A DNA stretch of 30,032 nucleotides from CAZPAN01 sp964581165 (GCA_964581165.1 CAZOMM010000019.1:1-30032), one strand, 5' to 3'. Positions 1 through 7,934 are shown, counted from the first letter of the stretch. Notes: a model not told the origin generated them from the sequence alone. Program-made: numbers and translations.

Positions 1-52
1 CGGTGACCTCTTCGTTACCAACGAAGTGCTCTACCGACTGAGCTATATGGGC
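1..52 (-). tRNA. tRNA-Thr (anticodon GGT), 3' end cut by window edge
   Basis: The minus strand starts with the acceptor strand GCCCATA, followed by a D-arm with AGCTCAGTCGGTAGAGC. A clean anticodon stem CTTCG/CGAAG encloses the loop TTGGTAA, which gives anticodon GGT (plus positions 17-19), so it reads Thr codons ACC/ACU. The T-arm and 3' acceptor lie beyond base 1. It is three bases downstream of the encoded CCA of tRNA-Tyr, so the two are almost certainly processed from one transcript. Confidence 0.93.
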
Positions 53-55
53 AAG

Positions 56-140
56 TGGTGGGAGCGCATGGATTCGAACCATGGTAGACATAGTCAACGG
101 GTTTACAGCCCGTCCCCTTTAACCACTCGGGCACACTCCC
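56..140 (-). tRNA. tRNA-Tyr (anticodon GTA)
   Basis: A class II tRNA of 85 nt including an encoded CCA. The acceptor GGGAGTG pairs with CGCTCCC. The anticodon stem ACGGG/CCCGT flanks a loop with GTA, followed by the long variable arm expected for tRNA-Tyr, then a T-arm containing GGTTCGAATCC. It shares a transcript with the downstream tRNA-Thr(GGT). A good promoter lies about 65 bases upstream. Confidence 0.95.
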
Positions 141-209
141 ATGTTTTTGCGACTTCTTTTTCTTTTCAAGATGCCGTTCTAGCAGCCTTCCGGCCACGAA
201 CAGAAACGA

Positions 210-238
210 ATCCTACACGTTTTGACAAGACCCGTCAA
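210..238 (-). promoter_or_regulatory. sigma70-type promoter for the tRNA-Tyr/tRNA-Thr unit
   Basis: On the minus strand TTGACG (238-233), a 17-base spacer and TAGGAT (215-210) form a near-consensus -35/-10 pair. The start would be near base 203, about 60 bases before tRNA-Tyr. A small hairpin (ACGCC/GGCGT, about 248-261) just upstream may help stop transcription arriving from the tRNA-Thr(TGT)/yacP side. Confidence 0.6.
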
Positions 239-312
239 ACAATTACACGCCATCGGGCGTATCCATAGATCCACAGCCATAAAAACTTGAATCTATTGAT
301 GGAGAAGAATGG

Positions 313-384
313 AGCTGGTGACAGGAGTCGAACCTGCAACCCACGGTTTACAAAACCGTTGCGCTGCCATTGCGCCACACCAGC
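313..384 (-). tRNA. tRNA-Thr (anticodon TGT)
   Basis: The acceptor GCTGGTG (minus, from 384) pairs exactly with CACCAGC at the 3' end. The D-arm is TGGCGCAATGGCAGCGCA and the anticodon stem ACGGT/ACCGT encloses TTTGTAA, giving anticodon TGT. The T-arm carries GGTTCGACTCC. The CCA is not encoded. It sits 58 bases downstream of the yacP stop and may be cotranscribed with yacP. This is a second Thr isoacceptor within 330 bases of the first. Confidence 0.94.
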
Positions 385-442
385 TCATTGAAAACCCAAG
401 ACCCTATAAGACCTTTGGGGTCCTCCAAGATGCCGTGATAGC

Positions 443-979
443 TTACTCTCCCCGAGCCATAGCCTCTAGTGCTGCTCTCGTTTTCGGATCGAGCCTGCCG
501 GCAAGCGTCATCTTGCCATAATTATTTGCCGCCTCTTGACAGTCTTCATTAATGTCTTCGATCTCATTTGAAAAGCCTGTAGCAGACATTCTCGTAACGC
601 CAGATGCAAAAGTTGCGTTTTGGACCGCCCAGTCTGAAGACACAACTAATACCTCACGATCCTGAGCTCTGGCTTCAAATGCAAGCTTTTCTATCAGTGA
701 GTCTGCATCGGTTCCGGCTGCAGAAAAGATAACTCTGATTCCTGCAACCATGCTTGCCTCTCCTCTAGATTCGGCATTTCCACCACCGTCAAACACAATC
801 ACAGCCTCATATCGACGATGAGCAAAGGTGGCTACGTCGGATATCAGCCTTTCTCTAGCCTCGTTTAGCGGATCGCTTGTAAAATCATCAATCTCAATAT
901 CCGAGTAGGCTCCACTAGATCTAAGGGTGTTATAGCCATCTACTATCAAAAGAGGTCTATTTGTTTTTTGATCAGACAT
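443..979 (-). CDS. yacP: YacP/Rae1-family NYN-domain ribonuclease
   Basis: A 178-residue protein with the NYN (PIN-like) fold signature. An N-terminal beta strand runs into LLIVDGYNTL (Asp14, Asn17), a second acidic strand is VIVFDGGG (near Asp64), and a third, VLVVSSDW (near Asp117), completes the acidic metal site. The family includes B. subtilis Rae1 (YacP), which cuts mRNA in the ribosomal A site. Context supports the call, because rlmB and cysS lie directly upstream in the same order as in Bacillus. The start ATG (977-979) follows AAAGGTCAAAG, a modest ribosome-binding site. The 113-base gap from rlmB is filled with degenerate copies of the rlmB 3' end. The family is clear; in-vivo substrates are inferred from Rae1. 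Confidence 0.85.
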   Translation of the reverse strand: MSDQKTNRPLLIVDGYNTLRSSGAYSDIEIDDFTSDPLNEARERLISDVATFAHRRYEAVIVFDGGGNAESRGEASMVAGIRVIFSAAGTDADSLIEKLAFEARAQDREVLVVSSDWAVQNATFASGVTRMSATGFSNEIEDINEDCQEAANNYGKMTLAGRLDPKTRAALEAMARGE

Positions 980-1120
980 CTTTGACCTTTACTTTTAGAA
1001 CTTGGCAGCATCCAGAACCTAGCAACATCCAGCAGGCACATCCAGTAGGCCCTTGCTTTTAGGAGTTTGCAACATCCAGCAGATCTGCACTTTTAGGGTT
1101 TGACAATATCCAGTAGACCT
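980..1120 (-). repeat. degenerate direct repeats copying the rlmB 3' end
   Basis: Read on the minus strand, the last codons of rlmB (CTACTGGATATTGTCAAACC then CTAAAAG) recur just after the stop as CTGCTGGATGTTGCAAACTC then CTAAAAG. Partial copies follow (CTACTGGATG, CTGCTGGATGTTG) and then a last near-full copy ending TTCTAAAAG. The unit is about 33 bases. The second copy would still encode LLDVANS-stop beside the true LLDIVKP-stop. No gene is visible here. Confidence 0.75.
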
Positions 1121-1914
1121 TCTATATAAGACCGGCGCATCCACTCATAGCCTAGGGCAGACATCGCGCAAGACACATTGAGCGAAGCAATCTCCCCAAT
1201 CTGAGGAAGGCGAACCAAAAAGTCGCAGTGCGAAAGCACCAAACGAGAAATCCCATTTTCCTCAGAGCCCATAACCAGACCTAACCTGCCCGACATAGGA
1301 GCCGCCCAGCAGTCATCAGCTGCCTTTTCGCTGGCTCCTGCTATCCAAAAGCCATTGTCTTTAAGTCTATTGCAGGCAGTAGAGACATTGGGCACACGGG
1401 CAATTGGCATTCTACTTACTGCTCCAGCAGAGGTCTTATAAACTGTTGGAACAACGGATGCTGAGCGTCTATCGGGTATCACCACACCAGAAGCTCCTAT
1501 GACCTCACAGCTTCGAATTATTGCACCAAAATTTCCAACATCGCTTATGTGATCCAATAACACCACCAAAGCTGCTTTTTTGCCCTCACAGCTTTGCATG
1601 ATTTGACCAAGGGAGCTGTACTCAAAAGGCCTTGCAACCGCCACAATACCTTGGTGTGGAATCGTAGCTGCAATGCTATCAAGCTCGGATCTTTGCACAC
1701 GATGAACTTCTGCACCTACATGCGATGCTTTGCTCATCAAAGCAGAGATCTCGTCTGGTATCGAAGACAGTGATACCAGCAGCTTATCTATGGGAACGCC
1801 AGCATCTAGAGCCTCAGCAACTGCACGTCTACCAACAATGACATCTGAGCTTGCTTTATTGGAAGCTTTTCTGCCAGCTTTCGATCTTGACATCTGCTCT
1901 TTAGATCTAGCCAT
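1093..1914 (-). CDS. rlmB: 23S rRNA 2'-O-methyltransferase, RlmB/TrmH (SpoU) family
   Basis: A 273-residue SPOUT-class methyltransferase. An N-terminal substrate-binding domain (about residues 24-100, IVGRRAVAEAL...) precedes the knotted catalytic domain. The three SpoU motifs are visible: DVGNFGAIIRS (126-135, with Asn128 and Arg134), VMGSEENGI (214-222) and SLNVSCA (244-250). The family uses SAM to methylate a ribose in 23S rRNA (Gm2251 in E. coli) or tRNA, so the exact target is inferred from genome context beside yacP and cysS. The first about 20 residues are Ser/Lys/Arg-rich and come from the same GATCTA-type repeat that fills the upstream gap, with no strong ribosome-binding site. The true start could be Met8 (1893). 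Confidence 0.9.
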   Translation of the reverse strand: MARSKEQMSRSKAGRKASNKASSDVIVGRRAVAEALDAGVPIDKLLVSLSSIPDEISALMSKASHVGAEVHRVQRSELDSIAATIPHQGIVAVARPFEYSSLGQIMQSCEGKKAALVVLLDHISDVGNFGAIIRSCEVIGASGVVIPDRRSASVVPTVYKTSAGAVSRMPIARVPNVSTACNRLKDNGFWIAGASEKAADDCWAAPMSGRLGLVMGSEENGISRLVLSHCDFLVRLPQIGEIASLNVSCAMSALGYEWMRRSYIEGLLDIVKP

Positions 1915-1925
1915 TTTGCTTTTTT

Positions 1926-1961
1926 GATCTAGTTTTTGACCTAGTTTTTGATCTAGCCATC
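1926..1961. repeat. 12-bp tandem repeat, three copies, before rlmB
   Basis: Plus-strand units GATCTAGTTTTT, GACCTAGTTTTT and GATCTAGCCATC follow one another directly. Looser GATCT copies continue into the first codons of rlmB (TAGATCTAGCC). The array occupies the gap between the cysS stop and the rlmB start. Confidence 0.75.
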
Positions 1962-1980
1962 TGCTTAAACTTTGAGATTT

Positions 1981-3471
1981 TTAGCTATCTAGCAGCACTA
2001 TACGAGAACCTCCAGGGGTGTCTTCTATAGCAAGGCCAATAGCTCCCATCTCATCTCTAATTGCATCGGCTAGTGCAAAGTCTTTTTCTTTGCGAGCCTG
2101 AGTTCTGCGTTCAATTAGGATCTCTGCTGCCTCGAGAGCATCGTTTCCCTCATATCCAGCATGAGCAGCTGCAATCTGCACTAATTCTGCGGGCATGGCG
2201 GAGTCTGTAGAGCCTAGCTCTGCATCCATGTCTAAACCAAAGCGATTCATCATATCTAGCAGAGCATGGCGAGCTTCGCTTGCAACTTGAACTTCGAGAC
2301 CTGTAGCAAGTCCATCGGCAATAAAGGCGTTTAGATCCCCAACCAGCTTAAAAACATAGCCAAGGGCCTCTGCAGTATTAAAGTCGTCGTTCATTGACTT
2401 GTCATAGCCTGCAATAGCATTTTGTACAGAGCTTTTAAGTGACTCTACGGCTTCGTTCCGGACGCTATGTCTATCGCTTGCTCGTTCGCTTTCCCAATCA
2501 GAGTTACGAATACAGGTTGCAATTCTTTCTAACGAGGCAGCAGCTTCGTCTAGACGCTCAGCAGAATAATCCAGTGGACTCCTGTAATGAGTTTGAAGCA
2601 TCAGCATTCTAAGTACATTGGCACTAACGTTTGCAAGTGCATCTTTTAGCAAGATGAAATTACCCTCCGATTTGCTCATCTTGCTTTTATTTACATTGAG
2701 CATGCCTCCATGCATCCAGTAGTTGCAGAAAGTTCCACCAGAAGCGCTCTCAGATTGAGCAATCTCATTTTCGTGATGAGGAAAAACCAGATCGACTCCA
2801 CCGCCGTGGATATCAAAGGGGCAACCAAGATACTTTGCCGACATTGCAGAACATTCAATATGCCAACCAGGACGCCCATCTCCCCAAGGCGAATTCCAAG
2901 ATGGCTCTCCTGGCTTTGCTGCCTTCCAAAGAGCAAAGTCCATTGGGTTTTGCTTGCGTGGATCAACATCGATTCTTGTGCCAGCGAGCATATCTTCGGT
3001 ACGACGTCCCGAAAGCTTTCCATAAGAGGGATCGGAATTAACCGAAAAATAAACGTCCCCTTCTACTTCGTAGGCATGTCCTCGATCGATCAGATCTTGG
3101 ATAGTTGAGATCATGGCATCAATTTCTTCTGTAGCCTTTGGCCTAATAGTTGGCCTCATTACACCCAGCTCATCCATTGCCTCGATAAAAAATTTCGAAT
3201 ACTCCTCGGCAAGCTCGGCAGCGCTTCGATTTTCTTCCTTAGCCTTGTTGATGATCTTGTCGTCAACATCTGTGAGATTAGAGACAAACTTAACGTCGTA
3301 ACCCAAATGTAAAAGATGTCTGCGAATCACATCAAAGGACACAAATGTTCTGGCATTGCCAATATGTATGTGGTTGTAAACAGTGGGTCCGCAAACATAC
3401 ATACTCACCTTGCCAGGCTCTATGGGCTCAAATTCTTCTTTCGAGCGAGTTAACGTGTTGTAAATCCTCAT
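1981..3471 (-). CDS. cysS: cysteinyl-tRNA synthetase
   Basis: A 496-residue class I synthetase that charges tRNA-Cys, of normal family length. The HIGH-type motif is HIHIGN (34-39) and the KMSKS loop is KMSKS (264-268). The zinc ligands of the active site are all present: Cys27, Cys207 (in GWHIECSAMS), His232 and Glu236 (in FPHHENE). A C-terminal DALR-type helical domain runs from about residue 350. ATG 3471 follows GGAGAAGAGCACAG, and that ribosome-binding site lies inside a degenerate copy of the ispF 3' end. The gene lies between ispF and rlmB as in Firmicutes, although gltX and cysE are absent. Confidence 0.97.
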   Translation of the reverse strand: MRIYNTLTRSKEEFEPIEPGKVSMYVCGPTVYNHIHIGNARTFVSFDVIRRHLLHLGYDVKFVSNLTDVDDKIINKAKEENRSAAELAEEYSKFFIEAMDELGVMRPTIRPKATEEIDAMISTIQDLIDRGHAYEVEGDVYFSVNSDPSYGKLSGRRTEDMLAGTRIDVDPRKQNPMDFALWKAAKPGEPSWNSPWGDGRPGWHIECSAMSAKYLGCPFDIHGGGVDLVFPHHENEIAQSESASGGTFCNYWMHGGMLNVNKSKMSKSEGNFILLKDALANVSANVLRMLMLQTHYRSPLDYSAERLDEAAASLERIATCIRNSDWESERASDRHSVRNEAVESLKSSVQNAIAGYDKSMNDDFNTAEALGYVFKLVGDLNAFIADGLATGLEVQVASEARHALLDMMNRFGLDMDAELGSTDSAMPAELVQIAAAHAGYEGNDALEAAEILIERRTQARKEKDFALADAIRDEMGAIGLAIEDTPGGSRIVLLDS

Positions 3472-3481
3472 CTGTGCTCTT

Positions 3482-3615
3482 CTCCAGATTCCTAATTAAA
3501 TTCTTTCCAACAAAGCTGGTAAGGCGAGGGACTAGCCTGATGTCCAAGCGACTTCTCTGGGCTCCTAGGCTCCTAGACCCCCAGTCTCCTAATTAGATTC
3601 TCTCCAACAGGGCCA
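3482..3615 (-). repeat. duplicated ispF 3' end between ispF and cysS
   Basis: The end of ispF reads, on the minus strand, GCCCTGTTGGAGAGAATCTAA then TTAGGA. About 100 bases downstream a second copy reads GCTTTGTTGGAAAGAATTTAA then TTAGGA. Both encode ALLERI-stop and differ only at synonymous positions. The copy (about 3482-3518) leads straight into the cysS ribosome-binding site. Short CTAGGAGCC repeats lie between the two. Confidence 0.8.
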
Positions 3616-4090
3616 CGGCCTGAGCGGATATCCCCTCTTTTCGGCCTTCAAAACCAAGATGCTCTGTAGTTGTTGCCTTAACTCCAACAGATTCAACAGA
3701 AATACCCAGTGCCTTTGCAATGTTTTGGCGCATATCGTCTCTGTAAGGTGAAATTCGTGGCTCTTGAGCTACAACAACAGAGTCGACATCTGCAATTTTC
3801 CAACCAGCATCTCCAACAATATTTGCTACCTCAGATAACAAAAACATCGAATCTGCATTTAAAAATTTGGGATCATCGGGCGAGAAATAGTGCCCAATGT
3901 CATTGCATCTTGCTGCTCCAAGTACGGCATCGGCTATCGCATGCGCAAGAACATCGGCATCTGAGTGTCCAGCAAGCCCCATTTTGTAAGGTATCTCTAC
4001 CCCGCCTATCACAAGCTTTCTGTTTTGAGCCATGGCATGCACGTCATAGCCAATCCCAACGGCAAAGGTCCCAGATCCAGCAAGCGGCAT
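3593..4090 (-). CDS. ispF: 2-C-methyl-D-erythritol 2,4-cyclodiphosphate synthase
   Basis: A 165-residue enzyme of the MEP isoprenoid pathway that cyclises CDP-ME 2-phosphate to MEcPP. The signature GIGYDVHA gives the metal ligands Asp16 and His18, and the third ligand His50 lies in DADVLAHAIADA. The C-terminal CMP-binding segment GVKATTTEHLGFEGRKEGI is intact. The start ATG is three bases after the ispD stop, with AGAGGGGA inside the ispD end as ribosome-binding site, so ispD and ispF are translationally linked. Family length is normal. Confidence 0.97.
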   Translation of the reverse strand: MPLAGSGTFAVGIGYDVHAMAQNRKLVIGGVEIPYKMGLAGHSDADVLAHAIADAVLGAARCNDIGHYFSPDDPKFLNADSMFLLSEVANIVGDAGWKIADVDSVVVAQEPRISPYRDDMRQNIAKALGISVESVGVKATTTEHLGFEGRKEGISAQAVALLERI

Positions 4091-4093
4091 GAA

Positions 4094-4942
4094 CTATCCC
4101 CTCTTCTTGAGTCTAGATGCCAATGCAGCCTCGGCAGGGCCAAAATCTTCGGGAACTGTAACCTTAATATTGTCGCGAGGACCAGTAACTAAAGCCACTA
4201 TCCCCCCAACACGTTCGACCAGCGAGCTATCATCTGTTCCAACAAAGCCCTCTGCCAAAGCTGTCGCATGTGCCTCTCTTAAAACCGGAGCGTGAAAGAT
4301 CTGAGGAGTTTGAGCAATCCAGAATGCACTGCGTTCTGGTGTGCCAACGATTAAACCATCATCGCTAACGACCTTAAGAGTATCAATTGCGGGGTGTCCC
4401 ACAACTACACCATCAATATTGATATCACCTTTGACAATGGATATCGCATGCATGATTAACTCAGGTGTAACTAGTGGACGAGCCGAATCGTGGATCGCTA
4501 TAAACTCATAATCACTTGGAACTCGCATAATCCCACTAAAAGCAGATTCTTGCCTAATATCACCAGCAGAAGCAAGCACTATTGGAGTTACAAAGGGATA
4601 GGGATCTATGGCTTTGCGACAATATTCTTCGCACCTATCATCAGGACACACTATAACTATGAGTCCGATGTCGGCAACGGCATCAAATGCCTCGGCAGAC
4701 CAAGTCATCAAAGGCTTGCCAAGGAGTTCAAACATTTGCTTGCCACCTGGGTTTCCGAATCTCTCGCCCAAACCCCCGGCAACAATTACTGCAGCAGTTT
4801 TTGGATTGGACGAAACCCTGCCCTGCAAAGGAGCAGTGGATGTGGCAATCTCCTCAAAATGTTCAACAAAAAGAGCGATCTCGGGCTCAGAAAGCACCGT
4901 GGGGCCAGTAACCGGATCTTTGATCTTCTTGGCATCTTCCAT
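4094..4942 (-). CDS. ispD: 2-C-methyl-D-erythritol 4-phosphate cytidylyltransferase
   Basis: A 282-residue cytidylyltransferase that makes CDP-ME from MEP and CTP. The nucleotide-binding loop AAVIVAGGLGERFG (about 50-63) with Lys68 starts the catalytic domain. HDSARPLV, QTPQIF, DDSSLVE and NIKVTVPED follow as expected. The enzyme usually begins near its AAVIVAAG strand, so this protein carries about 45 extra N-terminal residues (acidic, with a helical segment FVEHFEEIAT). The extension looks real, because ATG 4942 follows a good GGGGAG site and no comparable site precedes an internal start. The role of the extension is unknown. Confidence 0.96.
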   Translation of the reverse strand: MEDAKKIKDPVTGPTVLSEPEIALFVEHFEEIATSTAPLQGRVSSNPKTAAVIVAGGLGERFGNPGGKQMFELLGKPLMTWSAEAFDAVADIGLIVIVCPDDRCEEYCRKAIDPYPFVTPIVLASAGDIRQESAFSGIMRVPSDYEFIAIHDSARPLVTPELIMHAISIVKGDINIDGVVVGHPAIDTLKVVSDDGLIVGTPERSAFWIAQTPQIFHAPVLREAHATALAEGFVGTDDSSLVERVGGIVALVTGPRDNIKVTVPEDFGPAEAALASRLKKRG

Positions 4943-5001
4943 CTAATGCTCCCCATCTCCCAATCTCTCATTTGCATTTAACAATTTTTAGCCTATATAG
5001 A

Positions 5002-5031
5002 ATGGCATGGGACAACAAGATCCCATGCCAT
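5002..5031 (-). terminator. perfect 11-bp inverted repeat after clpC
   Basis: ATGGCATGGGA (5002-5012) pairs perfectly with TCCCATGCCAT (5021-5031) across an 8-base loop, starting 20 bases after the clpC stop. No uridine tract follows on the minus strand (TCTATATAGG). It may be a weak terminator, an attenuator that lowers ispDF expression, or a 3' stabilising hairpin. The structure is seen; its function is inferred. Confidence 0.5.
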
Positions 5032-5050
5032 CATTGATCTTATATGGCAG

Positions 5051-7618
5051 CTATTCTTCTAAAGCATTACCTGTCGGAGCCGCCTGATTATTGCTTCGGA
5101 AGAACGGTGTAATCAGTTCTGCCTCTCTTGTCATAGACTGTCTCTTTCGAGGCTTGGGGATCTCTCCACTCCCCTCGGTAAAAGTAAGTTCAGAGCCGTC
5201 AAAGTCGACTTCGATAACAGAGCCACTCTTCCATCTACCCTCAAGAATCTGCTCAGAAATTGGATCCTCAACAAGGCGCTGGATTGCACGACGTAGTGGA
5301 CGTGCGCCAAATGCAACATCTGTGCCTTCCTGAGCGATATAAGAGATTGCTGCATGAGTAAGACTGATGGTCATGTTCTGCGAGATTAATCTATCGCGCA
5401 AATCGGCAATCATCAGGCCAACGATCTGGTTGATTTCCTCGGTTGTAAGCGACTTAAACACAATGATATCGTCAACCCTATTGAGGAACTCTGGCCTAAA
5501 GACCTTTTTAATCTCGGTCATGACTCTTTCCTGAATCTCCTCATCAGATAGACCAGTTCCAGTTGAGCTAGTAAAGCCTATCTGATTAGTAGAGGCAATC
5601 TCGCGAGCCCCGATATTTGAGGTCATGATAACGATTGTGTTGCGAAAATCTACGGTACGTCCCTGGCCATCAGTAAGGCGTCCCTCCTCCAAAATTTGCA
5701 GAAGGATATTAAACACGTCGGGATGTGCCTTTTCAATTTCGTCAAAGAGGATCACAGAATACGGACGCTGTCTCACAGCCTTGGTTAGCTGGCCGCCCTC
5801 ATCGTAGCCAACATATCCTGGAGGAGAACCGATCAGCCTAGAAACCGTATGCTTTTCCATGTACTCAGACATATCAAAAGAAAGCAATGCTTCCTCGGAG
5901 TTAAAGAGAAATTCTGCCAAGGCCTTTGACAGCTCGGTCTTACCTACACCAGATGGACCAAGGAAGATAAAAGACCCCATAGGACGCTTTGGATCTTTGA
6001 GACCTGCACGAGAGCGCCTGATCGACTTAGAAAGCGCATTAATTGCCTCGTTTTGGCCAACAATACGCTCGTGAAGCACCGACTCCATGCGTAGAAGCTT
6101 TTCGGTCTCTGCCTCGGTGAGGTCTGCCACAGGAACTCCTGTAGACAAGGAGATGATATCTGCAACCTCGCCAGCTGTTACCTCAGCATTTGTAGCTTCT
6201 GAATCTTCCCGCCACTTTACTTCTAGATCGGTGCGTTTTTTGATGAGCTTTTTCTCACGATCGCGCAGCTTGGCAGCTTTTTCAAAGTCCTGAAGCCTAA
6301 TGGACTCTTCCTTCTCAACACCAACCTTGCGAATTTCTTCATTGACCCTTAGAACCTCAGCAGGAACCGTCATATTACGAATGCGCATGCGAGCACCAGC
6401 TTCGTCTAGCACATCGATTGCCTTGTCGGGCAAGAAGCGGTCCTGAACATATCGATCTGAAAGCTCAACTGCAGCACGAATTGCATCGTCTGTAAAGTGA
6501 ACCCTATGGTGAGCCTCGTAACGATCGCGCAGTCCGTCAAGAATCTGAATTGCCTCTTCTTCATCGGGCTCGCCAACCATAACCGGCTGGAACCTGCGCT
6601 CGAGTGCTGAATCTTTCTCGAGATACTTACGAAACTCGTCTATCGTTGTGGCACCAATTACCTGAATCTCGCGACGAGACAGCGGTGGTTTGAGAATTGC
6701 TGCTGCATCAATCGAACCTTCTGCACTTCCTGCGCCAACTAGAGTGTGCATCTCGTCGATAAAAAGAATCACGTCAGAAGAGTCGCGGACCTCTTTTACG
6801 ACTCTCTTTAGCCTCTCCTCAAACTCACCACGATACTTAGAGCCTGCTACCAATGCAGAGACATCGAGAGAAATAATTTGCTTGCCTCTAAGAATGTCGG
6901 GAACCTGCTCTTCGGCAACCATCTGAGCCAGACCCTCAACAACGGCGGTCTTTCCAACTCCAGGATCGCCAATCAACAGCGGATTGTTCTTAGTGCGGCG
7001 AGCAAGAATCTGCATAATTCTTTCGATCTCGACAGCACGGCCTATAACTGGATCGAGCTTTCCTGCTCTTGCCTGCTCCGTAAGATTGGTTCCAAATTCT
7101 TCTAAAACGCTATCTCCATCGGAAGGATCATCTGCCCTTGCATCAACTGCACCGGCAAAACCCTGCTGACGAGGTCCAGTGCTTTTGTTAATAAGAGCCA
7201 TAACAGCCGATTTGATAGTAGTTGTATCAAATCCCATGTTTGTGAGAACTGTCACGGCCACACCATTACCCTCGCGCAAAATTCCCAAAAGCAGATGTTC
7301 GGTCGAGATGTAATTCTGACCAAGTTGCATAGTCTCTCTAAATGCAAACTCAAGAACTCTTTTGACTCTGAGAGTGAACGAAAGATGCCCCTCGGGAGCC
7401 TCGTCGTTTACCTGTACAACATTTCTCACCTGATGCAAAGTCTCTTCATAGGTGATTTTTAGATTTGAGAGAGCCTGCGCAGCCAAGCCCTCTTTTTCCT
7501 TAAGTAAGCCAAGAAGAATATGCTCGGTACCCACGTACGGCTGCTTGAGTTCCCTAGCCTCCTCCTGGGCATATGCAAGCACATTGCGCGCTCTATCTGT
7601 AAATCTTTCGAATGCCAT
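5051..7618 (-). CDS. clpC: ATP-dependent Clp protease ATP-binding subunit ClpC
   Basis: An 855-residue Hsp100 unfoldase that feeds substrates to ClpP. A double Clp-N repeat covers about residues 1-145. AAA+ module 1 has Walker A GDPGVGKT (217-224), and a UVR/M-domain segment (LQDFEKAAKLRDRE) lies near 430-460. AAA+ module 2 has Walker A GPSGVGKT near 555 and the sensor motif NRVDDIIVF. The UVR motif and overall length distinguish ClpC from ClpB and ClpA. ATG 7618 follows GAGGGAG. ctsR, mcsA and mcsB are not adjacent, and I see no CtsR, CIRCE or HAIR box in the 308-base upstream gap, so its control here is unclear. The C-terminus ends in a charged disordered tail. Confidence 0.97.
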   Translation of the reverse strand: MAFERFTDRARNVLAYAQEEARELKQPYVGTEHILLGLLKEKEGLAAQALSNLKITYEETLHQVRNVVQVNDEAPEGHLSFTLRVKRVLEFAFRETMQLGQNYISTEHLLLGILREGNGVAVTVLTNMGFDTTTIKSAVMALINKSTGPRQQGFAGAVDARADDPSDGDSVLEEFGTNLTEQARAGKLDPVIGRAVEIERIMQILARRTKNNPLLIGDPGVGKTAVVEGLAQMVAEEQVPDILRGKQIISLDVSALVAGSKYRGEFEERLKRVVKEVRDSSDVILFIDEMHTLVGAGSAEGSIDAAAILKPPLSRREIQVIGATTIDEFRKYLEKDSALERRFQPVMVGEPDEEEAIQILDGLRDRYEAHHRVHFTDDAIRAAVELSDRYVQDRFLPDKAIDVLDEAGARMRIRNMTVPAEVLRVNEEIRKVGVEKEESIRLQDFEKAAKLRDREKKLIKKRTDLEVKWREDSEATNAEVTAGEVADIISLSTGVPVADLTEAETEKLLRMESVLHERIVGQNEAINALSKSIRRSRAGLKDPKRPMGSFIFLGPSGVGKTELSKALAEFLFNSEEALLSFDMSEYMEKHTVSRLIGSPPGYVGYDEGGQLTKAVRQRPYSVILFDEIEKAHPDVFNILLQILEEGRLTDGQGRTVDFRNTIVIMTSNIGAREIASTNQIGFTSSTGTGLSDEEIQERVMTEIKKVFRPEFLNRVDDIIVFKSLTTEEINQIVGLMIADLRDRLISQNMTISLTHAAISYIAQEGTDVAFGARPLRRAIQRLVEDPISEQILEGRWKSGSVIEVDFDGSELTFTEGSGEIPKPRKRQSMTREAELITPFFRSNNQAAPTGNALEE

Positions 7619-7926
7619 GTCAAAAACTCCCTCTAGTCCTTATCTAATCGGACCTTATATCATGCTCAGGCTTGCGTAGGATGCAAAAAAGCAACCGACG
7701 CATTCGCTCGCTCTTCCCTCGCTTGGATAACACATTTAATTAGACCCGTTGAGCTTATTCTAAACCAAAGGTCAAGACAGCCACTGACTACACCCGCCAG
7801 CCGCACTCTTTGCAGATACCCATGCAAAGACGCAAAATTCAGCACTTATAGGGAGATGAAGAGTGATTGTAAGCAGCGATCTTGCTAGAGATCTTGCTAC
7901 AGGCTGCTACAGGCTGCTATATGCTG
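7619..7926. other. 308-base intergenic region between lysS and clpC
   Basis: No gene is visible. It contains an 8-bp perfect inverted repeat, TCTTTGCA...TGCAAAGA (7807-7830, 8-base spacer), with no T-run on either side, about 190 bases before the clpC start. It also holds the tandem repeats that follow lysS. The clpC promoter should lie here, but the only candidates (such as TTGGTT with an 18-base spacer to TCTAAT) are weak. Confidence 0.5.
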
Positions 7927-7934
7927 CTACAGAC
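7873..7934 (-). repeat. 11-bp tandem repeat spanning the lysS stop
   Basis: On the minus strand the lysS end (AGT CTG TAG) continues as repeated units of the form CTGTAGCAGCC, CTGTAGCAGCA and TATAGCAGCC, then CTCTAGCAAGAT-type variants. The repeated unit includes the Leu-stop sequence CTGTAG. This is another example of a gene 3' end reiterated downstream. Confidence 0.7.

Noticed and set aside
3472..3592. T-box leader before cysS
   Set aside because: No T-box sequence or terminator/antiterminator pair; the gap is explained by the ispF end duplication.
7619..7926. CtsR, CIRCE or HAIR heat-shock operator before clpC
   Set aside because: Only a single half-site-like GGTCAAG occurs; there is no second half, no GAGTGCTAA-type inverted repeat and no CTTGAGT pair.
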